From contig CAZFIJ010000070.1 in the NCBI GenBank assembly GCA_964519515.1, forward strand, positions 1-36,719: a stretch of DNA of 36,719 nucleotides, in the 5' to 3' direction. Both the position numbers and the translations under genes were made by a program. The notes beneath the pieces were generated by a model. The model did no database searches, had not been told where the DNA came from, and saw only the letters and a program-made list of their open reading frames with translations. Below, in pieces: positions 8,152 through 16,218 of this stretch. Each line of letters starts with the position of its first letter. The stretch's first letter is position 1. The stretch is from Korarchaeum sp964519515. Its GTDB lineage: Archaea > Korarchaeota > Korarchaeia > Korarchaeales > Korarchaeaceae.

Positions 8152-9396
8152 TCAGATCCTCCAGCTCCTCAAGTACTCCTCCTGCTCTTTCGTTAAGCTA
8201 TCTATCTCGATCCCCATGGATCTAAGCTTTATCCTGGCTACTTCGTTATCTATCCATCTAGGCACTGGGATCACTTTAGCTGGGAGCTTCCCCCTCTCTT
8301 TCACCAGATATTCGAGGCTTAAGGCTTGATTAGCGAAACTCATGTCCATGACCTCACTAGGATGACCCTCCGCTGCGACTAAATTCACCAACCTCCCCTC
8401 AGCGAGTAAGTAAACCCTCTTCCCATTGGGAAGTAGGTACTCCCTCAAGTTCTCCTTCAGATCCCTCTTAGCTAGTGACATTAGTTCCAGGTCCTTGACC
8501 GATACTTCGACATCGAAGTGCCCGGCGTTAGCGAGTATAGCTCCGTCCTTCATCAAGCTGATATGCTCCGCTTTTATCACCCCGCTGTTCCCAGTAGCTG
8601 TAACGAATATATCACCGAGCTTAGCTGCCTCGAGCATGGGCATCACGATGAAGCCATCCATTGCGGCCATCAAAGCTCTTACAGGGTCCACTTCAGTCAC
8701 TATCACTTTAGCGCCCATCCCTCTAGCTCTATTAGCTATCCCTCTCCCGACATATCCGTACCCAGCGACTACGAACCATTTACCAGCTATCATTATATTA
8801 GTAGCTCTCAATATACCATCTATAGTGCTCTGACCCGTCCCGTAAACGTTATCAAAGTTCCTCTTTGTCTCAGCGTCATTCACCGCTATCACAGGGTACT
8901 TCAGCTTACCTTCCCTCTCGAGCGCCATCAACCTCAAGACTCCGGTGGTCGTCTCCTCAGTTCCCCCAGCTATCTCCTCAGCGTATCCTTTCTCATGAGC
9001 CATTACCGTTAGATCCCCTCCATCATCCATAGTGAAATCTGGATCGGCCTTGAGGCATTCCTCTATCGCCCAGAGATACTCTGACTCCGACATACCCCTC
9101 CATGCATATACCTCTATCCCCTCCTCAGCTAGGGCTGCTGCTACATCGTCCTGAGTCGAGAGGGGATTGGATGGTGAGAGGAATATATCGGCTCCTCCAT
9201 CCCTCAGAGTGAGCATCAGTACAGCTGTCTCCTTAGTGACGTGCATACTAGCAGCGATCCTCAGGCCATCGAGGGGTCTCTCCCTGAGGAACCTCCCAGC
9301 TATCTCCGATAGGACTGGCATATGTGCCCTAGCCCACTCAATAGAATCCCTTCCCTTCCCAGCTAACCCCTCATCCTTCACCTTCGGCAAATTCAA
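8152..9396 (-). CDS. ahcY: S-adenosylhomocysteine hydrolase
   Basis: 414 aa; cleaves S-adenosylhomocysteine to adenosine and homocysteine, relieving product inhibition of methyltransferases. Typical blocks: R-I-A-A-S-M-H-V-T-K-E-T-A near the N-terminus, N-P-L-S-T-Q-D-D, D-D-G-G-D, T-E-E-T-T-T-G-V, N-D-A-E-T-K, the NAD-binding V-A-G-Y-G-Y-V-G-R-G, and N-A-G-H-F-D. It shares the shorter archaeal form. The TTG start overlaps the TusA-like stop as TTGA (9393-9396) and has GAGGGAGGG upstream. It is the third gene of a four-gene operon. Confidence 0.96.
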   Translation of the reverse strand: MNLPKVKDEGLAGKGRDSIEWARAHMPVLSEIAGRFLRERPLDGLRIAASMHVTKETAVLMLTLRDGGADIFLSPSNPLSTQDDVAAALAEEGIEVYAWRGMSESEYLWAIEECLKADPDFTMDDGGDLTVMAHEKGYAEEIAGGTEETTTGVLRLMALEREGKLKYPVIAVNDAETKRNFDNVYGTGQSTIDGILRATNIMIAGKWFVVAGYGYVGRGIANRARGMGAKVIVTEVDPVRALMAAMDGFIVMPMLEAAKLGDIFVTATGNSGVIKAEHISLMKDGAILANAGHFDVEVSVKDLELMSLAKRDLKENLREYLLPNGKRVYLLAEGRLVNLVAAEGHPSEVMDMSFANQALSLEYLVKERGKLPAKVIPVPRWIDNEVARIKLRSMGIEIDSLTKEQEEYLRSWRI

Positions 9397-9617
9397 CCCT
9401 CCCTCTTAGTTATCTGAACGAGCCAGTGATCTCCCCTCTCAGATACTTTAAGCGTATGGCCCGTCCTGCCGACCCACTCGTATAAATCATCTACGGTCCC
9501 CTTATCGCCCACGAGGAAATCTAAAGTCTCACCTGGAGTAGCCTTCTTCACGATCTTCGCTATCTCCACTATGGCCCTGGGGCTCTTCATCCCCCTCAGA
9601 TCAATTGTCCTCCTCAA
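9393..9617 (-). CDS. TusA/SirA-like small protein lacking the catalytic cysteine
   Basis: 74 aa with the TusA/SirA beta-alpha-beta-alpha-beta plan. It begins R-R-T-I-D-L-R-G-M-K-S-P-R-A, where TusA proteins normally read L-D-L-R-G-L-x-C-P-x-P. The sulfur-carrying Cys is Ser12 here and the second Pro is Ala, while D-L-R-G and the first Pro are kept. Persulfide relay is therefore unlikely; a binding or scaffold role is an inference. The TTG start has GGTGATC upstream and overlaps the acetyltransferase stop as TTGA; the stop overlaps ahcY the same way. The overlaps on both sides argue for a real, translated gene. Confidence 0.75.
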   Translation of the reverse strand: MRRTIDLRGMKSPRAIVEIAKIVKKATPGETLDFLVGDKGTVDDLYEWVGRTGHTLKVSERGDHWLVQITKREG

Positions 9618-10141
9618 CGGATCACCCTGTTTCCGAGGGCTTGGTAGACCAGGGAATCATCGAGGCCCTCTCTCACTATCTTATACATCAGGAAAGCATC
9701 CTCCCCATCAGCATAGTAGAACGGGATTATGCCCAATTTCTTATATCCTAGTTTCTCATATAACCTTATGGCTGGTTCATTTGAGACCCTAACTTCAAGA
9801 TAGATAGCATCAGAGTAGTAAGATATGAGCCCCTCCTCAGCCTTCAGCATTAGAGCTTCCCCTATCCCCTTCCTCCTATGCTCTTTGCTCACAGCTATCG
9901 ATAGCACGTGCCCCAAGATGAGGGTGTCCCTCTTGGTGTAGTGCGATTCGACTCTGCACATGACGTAACCAACTACATTCCCGTTCTCATCTTCAGCGAC
10001 GAAGAAGCTCCTCGGGAACCTCCTATAATTTTCCATGAAGAAGTAACTCGGGTAGTTTTCCGGCAAGAATACTCTGTTTATCCTCTCAACAGCCTCTAGG
10101 TCTTCCGGCTTGAAGGGCCTTATCCTGTAGCCAGGGATCAT
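9614..10141 (-). CDS. GNAT-family N-acetyltransferase (RimI/Ard1-like)
   Basis: 175 aa from the chosen start. GNAT fold signature: I-R-P-F-K-P-E-D-L-E near the N-terminus, V-L-S-I-A-V then the acetyl-CoA pyrophosphate loop R-R-K-G-I-G, and L-E-V-R-V-S-N-E-P-A-I-R-L-Y-E-K-L-G-Y, which is very close to RimI and archaeal Naa10/Ard1 proteins that acetylate protein N-termini. The open frame reaches ATG 10162, but ATG 10141 lies about 26 bp from the TTTTTAAT element at 10164-10171, consistent with a leaderless start. First gene of the operon leading to ahcY and the radical SAM gene. Confidence 0.85.
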   Translation of the reverse strand: MIPGYRIRPFKPEDLEAVERINRVFLPENYPSYFFMENYRRFPRSFFVAEDENGNVVGYVMCRVESHYTKRDTLILGHVLSIAVSKEHRRKGIGEALMLKAEEGLISYYSDAIYLEVRVSNEPAIRLYEKLGYKKLGIIPFYYADGEDAFLMYKIVREGLDDSLVYQALGNRVIR

Positions 10142-10272
10142 CACGCTACTATGTACTGACATTAAAAATTAGTTTTGCGATCTCTTGGGATTCGAGCGGA
10201 TGGGAGGATGCAAGTTGTGTGGAGGTTTCGATCATATTAAAAATCGGGATCACATCTAATAGAAGGTGAGCG

Positions 10273-11073
10273 ATGGATAAGGATGATATAGAGGAGAAGG
10301 TAGCGGAAAAGGAGGAGCTGGAGGAAAGGATAAGAGAACTCACTAAGATCGCTAGTAAACTCAATAAGGAAATAGAGGCGCTGAATAATAGATATCAGAC
10401 GCTTTTGAAATGGATAGAGGATCTCCAGAGGAGGAAGCTATCGTTAGAAGGTGAGATAACTGAGAGGAGATCTATGTTAGGCCAATTGAACTCCCAAATA
10501 AGGGAATTGGAGAAAGATATCGATGCTCTTAGGGAAGGTAGGGAGAGGATGAGGGCTGAGTTGAACGCTATCGAGGCTAAAAAATCGGCATTAGAATCCG
10601 AAGCATCCTCATTGGATCTGAAGATCTCAAACATGAGAAGTGAGGTATCTAGGCTTGAGGAGCTATCCAGAAACCTCAGCTCTGAGGTCAAGACGCTTGA
10701 AGCTAGGAAGGAATTGCTCCTAGCCGAGGTAGATGAGCTGAGAAAGATAAGGAACGAATTGGTTGAGGAGATAGAGACGGTAGCGAGGCAAGTGAGAGAA
10801 TCCTCTGAAGCTCTCCTGAAGAAGTTTTACCCCACTTTATCTGAGCTTAGGAAGTTCTCAGAGGTAATAGAATCCAGTAGAGGAGTTCTTTCGGATTTGT
10901 TAGGGAAGATCTCCGAGCTCTCATCAATTCTAAATGATATAAACATGAGGAGGGAACTTATTTCAATATTAGACAAAGAAATAGAGATTAAAAGGGAAAA
11001 AATTGAACTTCTAAGATCAGAAGAAGAAGCTCTGAGGGCGAGGAGGTCAGATGAGGACCGGGAGCATAATTAA
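10273..11073 (+). CDS. Long coiled-coil protein of unknown function
   Basis: 266 aa composed almost entirely of Glu/Lys/Arg/Leu heptads (about residues 5-190 without a break, then about 205-262). No enzymatic motif, signal peptide or membrane segment is visible. The pattern is like SMC/Rad50-type coiled coils but there are no ATPase ends, so it may be a structural or scaffolding protein. The ATG is preceded by GAAGGTGAG; a TATA candidate (ATATTAAAAATC) is at 10235-10246. It probably heads an operon with S25e, which begins 32 bp after its stop. Confidence 0.7.
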   Translation: MDKDDIEEKVAEKEELEERIRELTKIASKLNKEIEALNNRYQTLLKWIEDLQRRKLSLEGEITERRSMLGQLNSQIRELEKDIDALREGRERMRAELNAIEAKKSALESEASSLDLKISNMRSEVSRLEELSRNLSSEVKTLEARKELLLAEVDELRKIRNELVEEIETVARQVRESSEALLKKFYPTLSELRKFSEVIESSRGVLSDLLGKISELSSILNDINMRRELISILDKEIEIKREKIELLRSEEEALRARRSDEDREHN

Positions 11074-11105
11074 AAAGCCTCGATGTGAGGGGCAAGGGGT
11101 GTGTC

Positions 11106-11363
11106 ATGAGCGCTGAGAAGGCCGAGAAGATAATCAGAGATGTCGAAGTTAAGCCTCAGGTTATGGATCAGATAAGGAAGGAAGTAGTGAGATCGAGCTA
11201 TATCACTCCCCAGTCCCTAGCGATGAAGTATAACATAAGGGTCAGCGTCGCTAGGAAGCTTCTGAGGGAGTTTGAGAGGGAAGGGCTCGTCACCTACGTA
11301 GATGGTAACTCGAGGATAAGGATTTATAAAGGAGCTAAGGCGAAGGTATCGGGGGAGGGATAA
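11106..11363 (+). CDS. rps25e: Ribosomal protein S25e
   Basis: 85 aa, a small winged-helix protein of the archaeal/eukaryotic 30S/40S subunit. The core S-Y-I-T-P-Q-S-L-A, N-I-R-V-S-V-A-R-K-L-L-R-E-F and G-L-V-T-Y-V is the standard S25e signature. An in-frame GTG at 11085 would add seven residues, but ATG 11106 is preceded by GGGGTGTGTC and yields the usual N-terminus. It lies in a run of four plus-strand genes with 32-bp gaps on each side. Confidence 0.88.
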   Translation: MSAEKAEKIIRDVEVKPQVMDQIRKEVVRSSYITPQSLAMKYNIRVSVARKLLREFEREGLVTYVDGNSRIRIYKGAKAKVSGEG

Positions 11364-11395
11364 AACTATTTGACCCTCCCTGAGGTGAAAGAATA

Positions 11396-11782
11396 TTGAA
11401 AGAGAGGGTTGAGGGAATAGAGAGCTACATAGTTACCCTGAGGTGGGAAGGAGCTGATGATACCGTTCAATTGGAGTTGATAAGGCACCTCTCACCTATA
11501 ACTATAGAGAGACTCTATAGGAGCCTCCCAATAAGGAGTATGGTGGTGAGCAGCGGTGAGCTCATCTACATATCGGCTCCCATAGAGACCAGGTCTGAGA
11601 AAGCGAGGAGCTCGATGAGGAAGGGTCATGTCGCATATTCAATCTCTAAGAAGATGATATTGATTGCTTTATCAGACATCAGATTGAGCGAACCCATAAA
11701 TCCGATGGGGAAAGTCATCTCAGGCATGGAATTAATAAGAGGCCTGAGGACTGGTATGAATGTGGAGCTGGTGAGGTCTTGA
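11396..11782 (+). CDS. Cyclophilin-like fold protein (archaeal small family)
   Basis: 128 aa resembling the cyclophilin-like family typified by Thermotoga TM1367: beta strands around L-I-R-H-L-S-P-I-T-I-E-R-L, I-Y-I-S-A-P-I-E and K-G-H-V-A-Y-S-I-S, and a C-terminal N-P-M-G-K-V-I-S-G. These share the cyclophilin barrel but usually not the prolyl isomerase active site; their role is unknown. Start TTG 11396 has GAGGTGA (11382-11388) in good position. The stop overlaps the next gene as TTGA (11779-11782). Confidence 0.6.
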   Translation: MKERVEGIESYIVTLRWEGADDTVQLELIRHLSPITIERLYRSLPIRSMVVSSGELIYISAPIETRSEKARSSMRKGHVAYSISKKMILIALSDIRLSEPINPMGKVISGMELIRGLRTGMNVELVRS

Positions 11783-12417
11783 TCTTCGTTTGGAAGGGGA
11801 GCTCCGCAGTATATCTGAAGGCCGAAGGAGTCAGTGTATTGATTGATCCATCCTCCCTCTTCTCTATCGATGAGATAAATGATCTAGGAGGACTCGATAT
11901 AGTTCTCTTCACTCATGAACACTCAGACCACTTCGATATCGCTTCTCTCAATTCTATGATCGATGAGTTCAACCCGCGTGTAGTGGGGAACCCAGGAGTT
12001 TATAGGATAGCGAGGAGGTCCTCTGGTATCATCAGGATAAGGGACGGTGAGATGTTAGAATTCGAAGGGATCAAGGTCCACGCTCTGAGATCTGTGCACC
12101 CCGGTCATCATCCTGTCGTGCTCTTACTGGAGATAGGGAGACTATCGATATTCCATGGAGATTCCACAGGATTTTCGAAGAGTTTCTCAGCGTTCTCCCC
12201 TGTGGATCTTGCTTTCATTCCAGTCGGCTCTCCCTCTCCCAATTCCAGTCCCTCTGAAGCTGTGAGGATAGCGAGAGCTGTAGTGCCTAGTCTAGCTGTC
12301 CCGATTCATGGAAATGATAGCGAGAGATCTGGATTCGTAGAGAAGATCAAGCTCTCAAATCTCAATATTAAGACCTTACTCCCTGAAATAGGTGAAATTG
12401 TCACTTTAGACCTCTGA
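11779..12417 (+). CDS. Metallo-beta-lactamase fold hydrolase
   Basis: 212 aa. Contains the metal motif T-H-E-H-S-D-H (H46, H48, D50, H51), a downstream His (V-H-P-G-H-H), F-H-G-D-S for the bridging Asp, and a C-terminal P-I-H-G. This is the compact UPF0173/YtnP-like type without an obvious extra domain; the substrate is unknown. The TTG start overlaps the cyclophilin-like gene, so the two are translationally coupled, and the 3' end overlaps convergent thiL by 17 bp. Confidence 0.8.
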   Translation: MIFVWKGSSAVYLKAEGVSVLIDPSSLFSIDEINDLGGLDIVLFTHEHSDHFDIASLNSMIDEFNPRVVGNPGVYRIARRSSGIIRIRDGEMLEFEGIKVHALRSVHPGHHPVVLLLEIGRLSIFHGDSTGFSKSFSAFSPVDLAFIPVGSPSPNSSPSEAVRIARAVVPSLAVPIHGNDSERSGFVEKIKLSNLNIKTLLPEIGEIVTLDL

Positions 12418-13363
12418 AGTGCTCCCAACCCCCCTCTGGGACCTCGATAAGACCGCTCCCTACTCTCAAGAATATCCCTCCGCCCTCCACGACCCTACCT
12501 ATCTTAATCGGCTCAACCCCCAAGACTGTGAGCTCATCCCTGACTTTAGCTACGTCCTCCTCCCTCACAGTGAAGACTATCTCATACTCCTCCCCTCCAT
12601 GGAAGGCAGCGCTTATCGAATCCTCGCCTAAGAAGAGCCTGACTTCCTCATCGAGGGGGAGCTCCTCTATCAGGAACCCATTGCCGCTAGCTCTAGAGAG
12701 TTCCCTGAGGGACCAATAAAGCCCATCGCTACTATCGACAGTAGATGTAGCGTAATTGGATGTTATTATCCCCTCCTCAACTCTGGCCTCTGGCTCATAT
12801 ACAGCTCTCAATACCCTCCTCCTCAATCCCTCTGGGAGCTCTAATCCCTCCAAGAGGTGCTTAAAGCCGAGCCACGTCAACCCGAAGCTGCCCGTCGTCA
12901 TCACGATATCCCCCGGCCTGGATCCCCCTCTCCCTACGAGCCTCCCCTCGACCCTACCGAAAGCGAATCCCGATATTATCAGTTCCTTCGACTCCCCCAG
13001 ATCCCCTCCAACTAAGTAAGTCCCGTACTTCCTCATCGCTTCCTCAAACCCCTCGAAGATTGAGGCGAATTCCTCATCCTCCATATCCTTGGGGAGACCG
13101 AGGGAACACATGAAGAGTAGGGGCCTAGCTCCCTTGGATGCGACGTCCGAGAAGTTAGCTACTACGCACTTCTTAGCTAGCTGCCTCAAGCTCATCCCAG
13201 GGAGTAAATCAGTTGAGGAAGATACCATATCCATCTTAAAGATGTATATACCTTCATTCAGCCTTCTAGCTGAAGCATCATCCCTCCCTAGCTTCAGTAA
13301 ACCGTATGGGTCCTCCGAAACTAACCCAATTATCTCATCGATGAGCTCCCTCTCAGGCCTCAC
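12401..13363 (-). CDS. thiL: Thiamine-monophosphate kinase
   Basis: 320 aa of the PurM/ThiL ATP-binding superfamily; phosphorylates thiamine monophosphate to thiamine pyrophosphate. Visible: G-R-D-D-A-S-A near residue 26-32, the long acidic block K-M-D-M-V-S-S-S-T-D (usually D-x-L-V-E-x-x-H-F), A-N-F-S-D-V-A-S-K-G-A-R-P, V-G-G-D-L-G-E and S-T-V-D-S-S-D-G-L. Start GTG 13363 lies 23 bp from the TATA element at 13383-13390, suggesting a leaderless message. It is convergent with the MBL gene and divergent from the cPGS-like gene. Confidence 0.9.
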   Translation of the reverse strand: MRPERELIDEIIGLVSEDPYGLLKLGRDDASARRLNEGIYIFKMDMVSSSTDLLPGMSLRQLAKKCVVANFSDVASKGARPLLFMCSLGLPKDMEDEEFASIFEGFEEAMRKYGTYLVGGDLGESKELIISGFAFGRVEGRLVGRGGSRPGDIVMTTGSFGLTWLGFKHLLEGLELPEGLRRRVLRAVYEPEARVEEGIITSNYATSTVDSSDGLYWSLRELSRASGNGFLIEELPLDEEVRLFLGEDSISAAFHGGEEYEIVFTVREEDVAKVRDELTVLGVEPIKIGRVVEGGGIFLRVGSGLIEVPEGGWEHFRGLK

Positions 13364-13382
13364 GGGGCTCTCGGAAGCTCAA

Positions 13383-13390
13383 AGTTAAAT
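13383..13390. promoter_or_regulatory. Shared TATA element, thiL / cPGS-like gene
   Basis: AGTTAAAT is the only AT-rich element in the 57-bp gap. It lies 23 bp from GTG 13363 (-) and 35 bp from ATG 13421 (+). The plus-strand gene has a ribosome site and so a short leader. Confidence 0.45.
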
Positions 13391-13420
13391 CCATTTCTCA
13401 GCTCATGTTGAGGTGATACC

Positions 13421-14743
13421 ATGGTCAGGAGAGTAGTCATCATGGGTGCTGCTGGCCGGGATTTCCACAACTTCAACGTTTTCTTCCGGAATAACGAGAA
13501 TTATAGGGTAGTCGCTTTCACTGCAGCTCAACTACCCAATATAGCTGGCAGGATTTACCCACCAGAGCTTGCTGGCCCTCTCTACCCCGATGGGATCCCA
13601 ATATACCCTGAGGAAGATCTCCCTAAGATAATAAGAGAGATGGATGTGGATCTCGTCGTTTTCTCATATAGCGATGTCTCCCATCAATACATAATGGAGA
13701 GAGCTGCTCTAGCTCAAGCCAATGGGGCAGATTTCATGCTCTTAGGTCCAAAGAGCACGATGTTGAAGTCAAATAAGCCAGTAATAGCTGTAACTGCTGC
13801 TAGAACGGGGGCTGGGAAGAGTCCGACGAGCCGGAGGGTATCGAAGATACTGAAGGCGAGGGGGCTGAGGGTATCAGTTATAAGGCATCCAATGCCTTAT
13901 GGAGATCTGAGGAAACAGATAGTTCAGAGGTTCGCTTCATTAGAGGATCTAGACAGGCATAATGCTACAATAGAGGAGAGAGAAGACTATGAGCCCCATC
14001 TAAGGCTAGGAAATGTTGTTTATGCTGGAGTGGACTATGAGAAGATACTGAGGGAAGCTGAGAAAGAGAGCGATGTGATACTTTGGGACGGGGGGAATAA
14101 TGACTTCCCATTCTATAAACCGGATCTCATGATAACTGTAGTCGATCCTCTCAGAGCGGGCCACGAGCTCACTTACTGGCCGGGGAGCGTCAACGTCAGG
14201 ATGGCCGATGTGATAATAGTGAGCAAAGTAGATACGGCTTGCCACTCAGATATAGAGAAGGTGATCATGAACGTAGAAAGGGTGAATCCGAGGGCTAAAG
14301 TCATAACTGCCGCTATCCCCTATACTGTAGATAGGCCCGAGCTCATCGAGGGGAAGAGAGTCATAGTGGTCGAGGACGGTCCGACAGTGACGCATGGAGA
14401 TATGGGCTTCGGAGCCGGTTATCTAATGGCGCGGAAGCTGAGGGCTGAGATCATAGATCCGAGGCCATATGCAGTTGGTTCGATAAAGGAGACGTATGAG
14501 AAGTACACTCACCTATCACAAGTGCTCCCGGCGGTCGGCTATGGGGAAGTTCAGATGAAGGAACTAGAGGAGACTATAAACAATTCTCCAGCTGAAGCAG
14601 TGGTCTTAGGGACGCCCACGGATATAAGCCGGTACCTAAAGATAAACAAACCAGCTGTCCACGTTTACTACGAGCTCCAGGAGATAGGGTCCCCGACCCT
14701 AGAGGATATAATAGATGAGTTCCTGAAGAGGGCCGGCTTATGA
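13421..14743 (+). CDS. Cyclic 2,3-diphosphoglycerate synthetase-family protein
   Basis: 440 aa matching the cPGS family: N-terminal Rossmann-like segment V-V-I-M-G-A-A-G-R-D-F-H-N-F-N, and a central P-loop T-A-A-R-T-G-A-G-K-S (125-134). In methanogens the enzyme makes cyclic 2,3-diphosphoglycerate, a thermoprotective solute, from 2,3-DPG and ATP; many homologues in other archaea and bacteria have no proven role, so the reaction is by homology only. ATG 13421 follows GAGGTGAT. The stop overlaps the creatininase-family start as ATGA, indicating an operon. Confidence 0.75.
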   Translation: MVRRVVIMGAAGRDFHNFNVFFRNNENYRVVAFTAAQLPNIAGRIYPPELAGPLYPDGIPIYPEEDLPKIIREMDVDLVVFSYSDVSHQYIMERAALAQANGADFMLLGPKSTMLKSNKPVIAVTAARTGAGKSPTSRRVSKILKARGLRVSVIRHPMPYGDLRKQIVQRFASLEDLDRHNATIEEREDYEPHLRLGNVVYAGVDYEKILREAEKESDVILWDGGNNDFPFYKPDLMITVVDPLRAGHELTYWPGSVNVRMADVIIVSKVDTACHSDIEKVIMNVERVNPRAKVITAAIPYTVDRPELIEGKRVIVVEDGPTVTHGDMGFGAGYLMARKLRAEIIDPRPYAVGSIKETYEKYTHLSQVLPAVGYGEVQMKELEETINNSPAEAVVLGTPTDISRYLKINKPAVHVYYELQEIGSPTLEDIIDEFLKRAGL

Positions 14744-15495
14744 GCGTGAAGGAGAGAAGGATCTGGTTGATGAATTGGAGGGAGTTCAGGGAGGCTATTG
14801 AGGACACAGATCTAGCGATACTCCCAGTGGGTGTCTGCGAGGCCCATGGACCTCACCTCCCCCTAGGGACTGACTTCTTGATCCCTGAGTGGATCGCCCT
14901 GAACTTAGCCGAGAGGTTGAACGCATTGATAGCTCCTCCAATAAACTACGGAGTGACTTTGGGCCTCACAGGTTACTTCGGCACGCTTAAAATAAGTGAG
15001 TCAACGATGGAGTCACTTATGTACGATGTACTGGTCGATTTGATGAGGAACGGGTTTGAGAAAGTGATAGTGGTGAATGGGCACGGAGGCTCGGGTCAAG
15101 TAGAAGCTATATCGAGAGCGATGAGGAGGGCGTGGCTCGACTACGGATTGAAGTCAGCTATGATAAATTGGTGGAATTTATCGAGGGATCTAACTGAAGA
15201 GATATTCGGGGGAAGCGGGGGGCACGCTGGTGTAGATGAGACATCGATGATCCTCGAGATAGATCCCTCCTTGGTCAAGGGGGAGATGGAGAAGGAGGAG
15301 ATCTATAGGGTGAAGGAAGGTATCTATGCAGTCCCCACTCCCGGATCTATCATCTCTTACGATGATAGATTCTCAGATAGGATCCCAGATAGGGATAAGG
15401 CCTCTGAATTCGCTAATAAGCTACTGGAGAGGATCTTCAATGAGGTAATGGCGATAGTTGAGGGATGGGAGAGGCAGGAAATCCATATATCATAG
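14740..15495 (+). CDS. Creatininase-family amidohydrolase
   Basis: 251 aa. Metal ligands of the family are intact: E34-A-H36-G-P-H-L-P-L-G-T-D45, N-G-H115-G-G and G-V-D-E167-T-S. Archaeal members include the formamide hydrolase ArfB of riboflavin/F420 biosynthesis and enzymes of unknown substrate; the sequence alone does not separate these. It is translationally coupled to the cPGS-like gene by a 4-bp ATGA overlap, which suggests a shared pathway or only co-expression. The 3' end overlaps the convergent gene by 6 bp. Confidence 0.82.
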   Translation: MSVKERRIWLMNWREFREAIEDTDLAILPVGVCEAHGPHLPLGTDFLIPEWIALNLAERLNALIAPPINYGVTLGLTGYFGTLKISESTMESLMYDVLVDLMRNGFEKVIVVNGHGGSGQVEAISRAMRRAWLDYGLKSAMINWWNLSRDLTEEIFGGSGGHAGVDETSMILEIDPSLVKGEMEKEEIYRVKEGIYAVPTPGSIISYDDRFSDRIPDRDKASEFANKLLERIFNEVMAIVEGWERQEIHIS

Positions 15496-16218
15496 GAGAC
15501 TCTCCCTCCAACTTTTTACCTTTAAAACGATCCTTCTGACGTCATCGGCTCTATGCATTCCCCTCTCCCTCGGATGAAGGGTTAGATAAGGTATACTAGT
15601 TCTCATACCGGGGATCACCCTGAGGGGCTCTGATTTAAAGTATATAGATAAACAGACGACCCTATCGCTCCTCAAAAGGCCCTCAGGACTCTTTCCATCC
15701 ACATAAACGAAGCCTATCCTCCTCTCCCTTATCCTAGAGGAGATCTCGAGGGCTCCCTCACCTATCAACTCTAAAGCTATGTAAGCGTTCCTGCCCACTC
15801 CCGAGAATATCCTCTGCAACTTGCTCATGACTAACCCATAATTCTGTGGTATAGCGGTATTTGAAGGCCTTATTATGGAAAAATCAGCGTTCAAAGAGAG
15901 TGAGAGGTTTATTGAATCCTCAATGCTCCTGATGGAAGCTTCTGAGATATAAGGATTACTGCTGAAGATATTGACGTCAGTCTCAGGAGATCTAACAGCG
16001 ACCACGACATCTAGGCTGTTAATTAGATCTCTCAACGCTCTCACGCTCTCTCTGTGTAGTGTCGATGGGAAATAATGAGGGGGATCAGTGGATATAACGA
16101 GGCCCTCGCATCCGATTTTAATGAGATGGGCTGAGGCATCTCCAATATCTGAACCCCAGAAGAATTCAGTGGAGCAAAGCAGCCTCAATCCATCCCTTCT
16201 AGCCGATCCATGTATCAT
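15490..16218 (-). CDS. Degenerate xylose-isomerase-like TIM-barrel protein
   Basis: 242 aa. The beta/alpha rhythm and the segment V-R-S-P-E-T-D-V-N-I-F-S-S-N-P, followed by a helix and D-F-S-I-I-R-P-S, align with the sugar isomerase/AP endonuclease 2 fold, where these positions read H-A-P-x-x-D-L-N and H-P-G. The metal-binding histidines are thus missing (V-R-S-P and R-P-S). It may have lost catalysis or use other chemistry. ATG 16218 is preceded by GAGGGG; a TATA candidate (TATTAAATATTCC on the plus strand) is at 16265-16277. Confidence 0.6.
   Translation of the reverse strand: MIHGSARRDGLRLLCSTEFFWGSDIGDASAHLIKIGCEGLVISTDPPHYFPSTLHRESVRALRDLINSLDVVVAVRSPETDVNIFSSNPYISEASIRSIEDSINLSLSLNADFSIIRPSNTAIPQNYGLVMSKLQRIFSGVGRNAYIALELIGEGALEISSRIRERRIGFVYVDGKSPEGLLRSDRVVCLSIYFKSEPLRVIPGMRTSIPYLTLHPRERGMHRADDVRRIVLKVKSWRESLL

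Noticed and set aside
8426..9012. Two long plus-strand ORFs across ahcY
   Set aside because: Both are antisense to S-adenosylhomocysteine hydrolase and overlap each other; Ser/His/Tyr-rich shadow translations.
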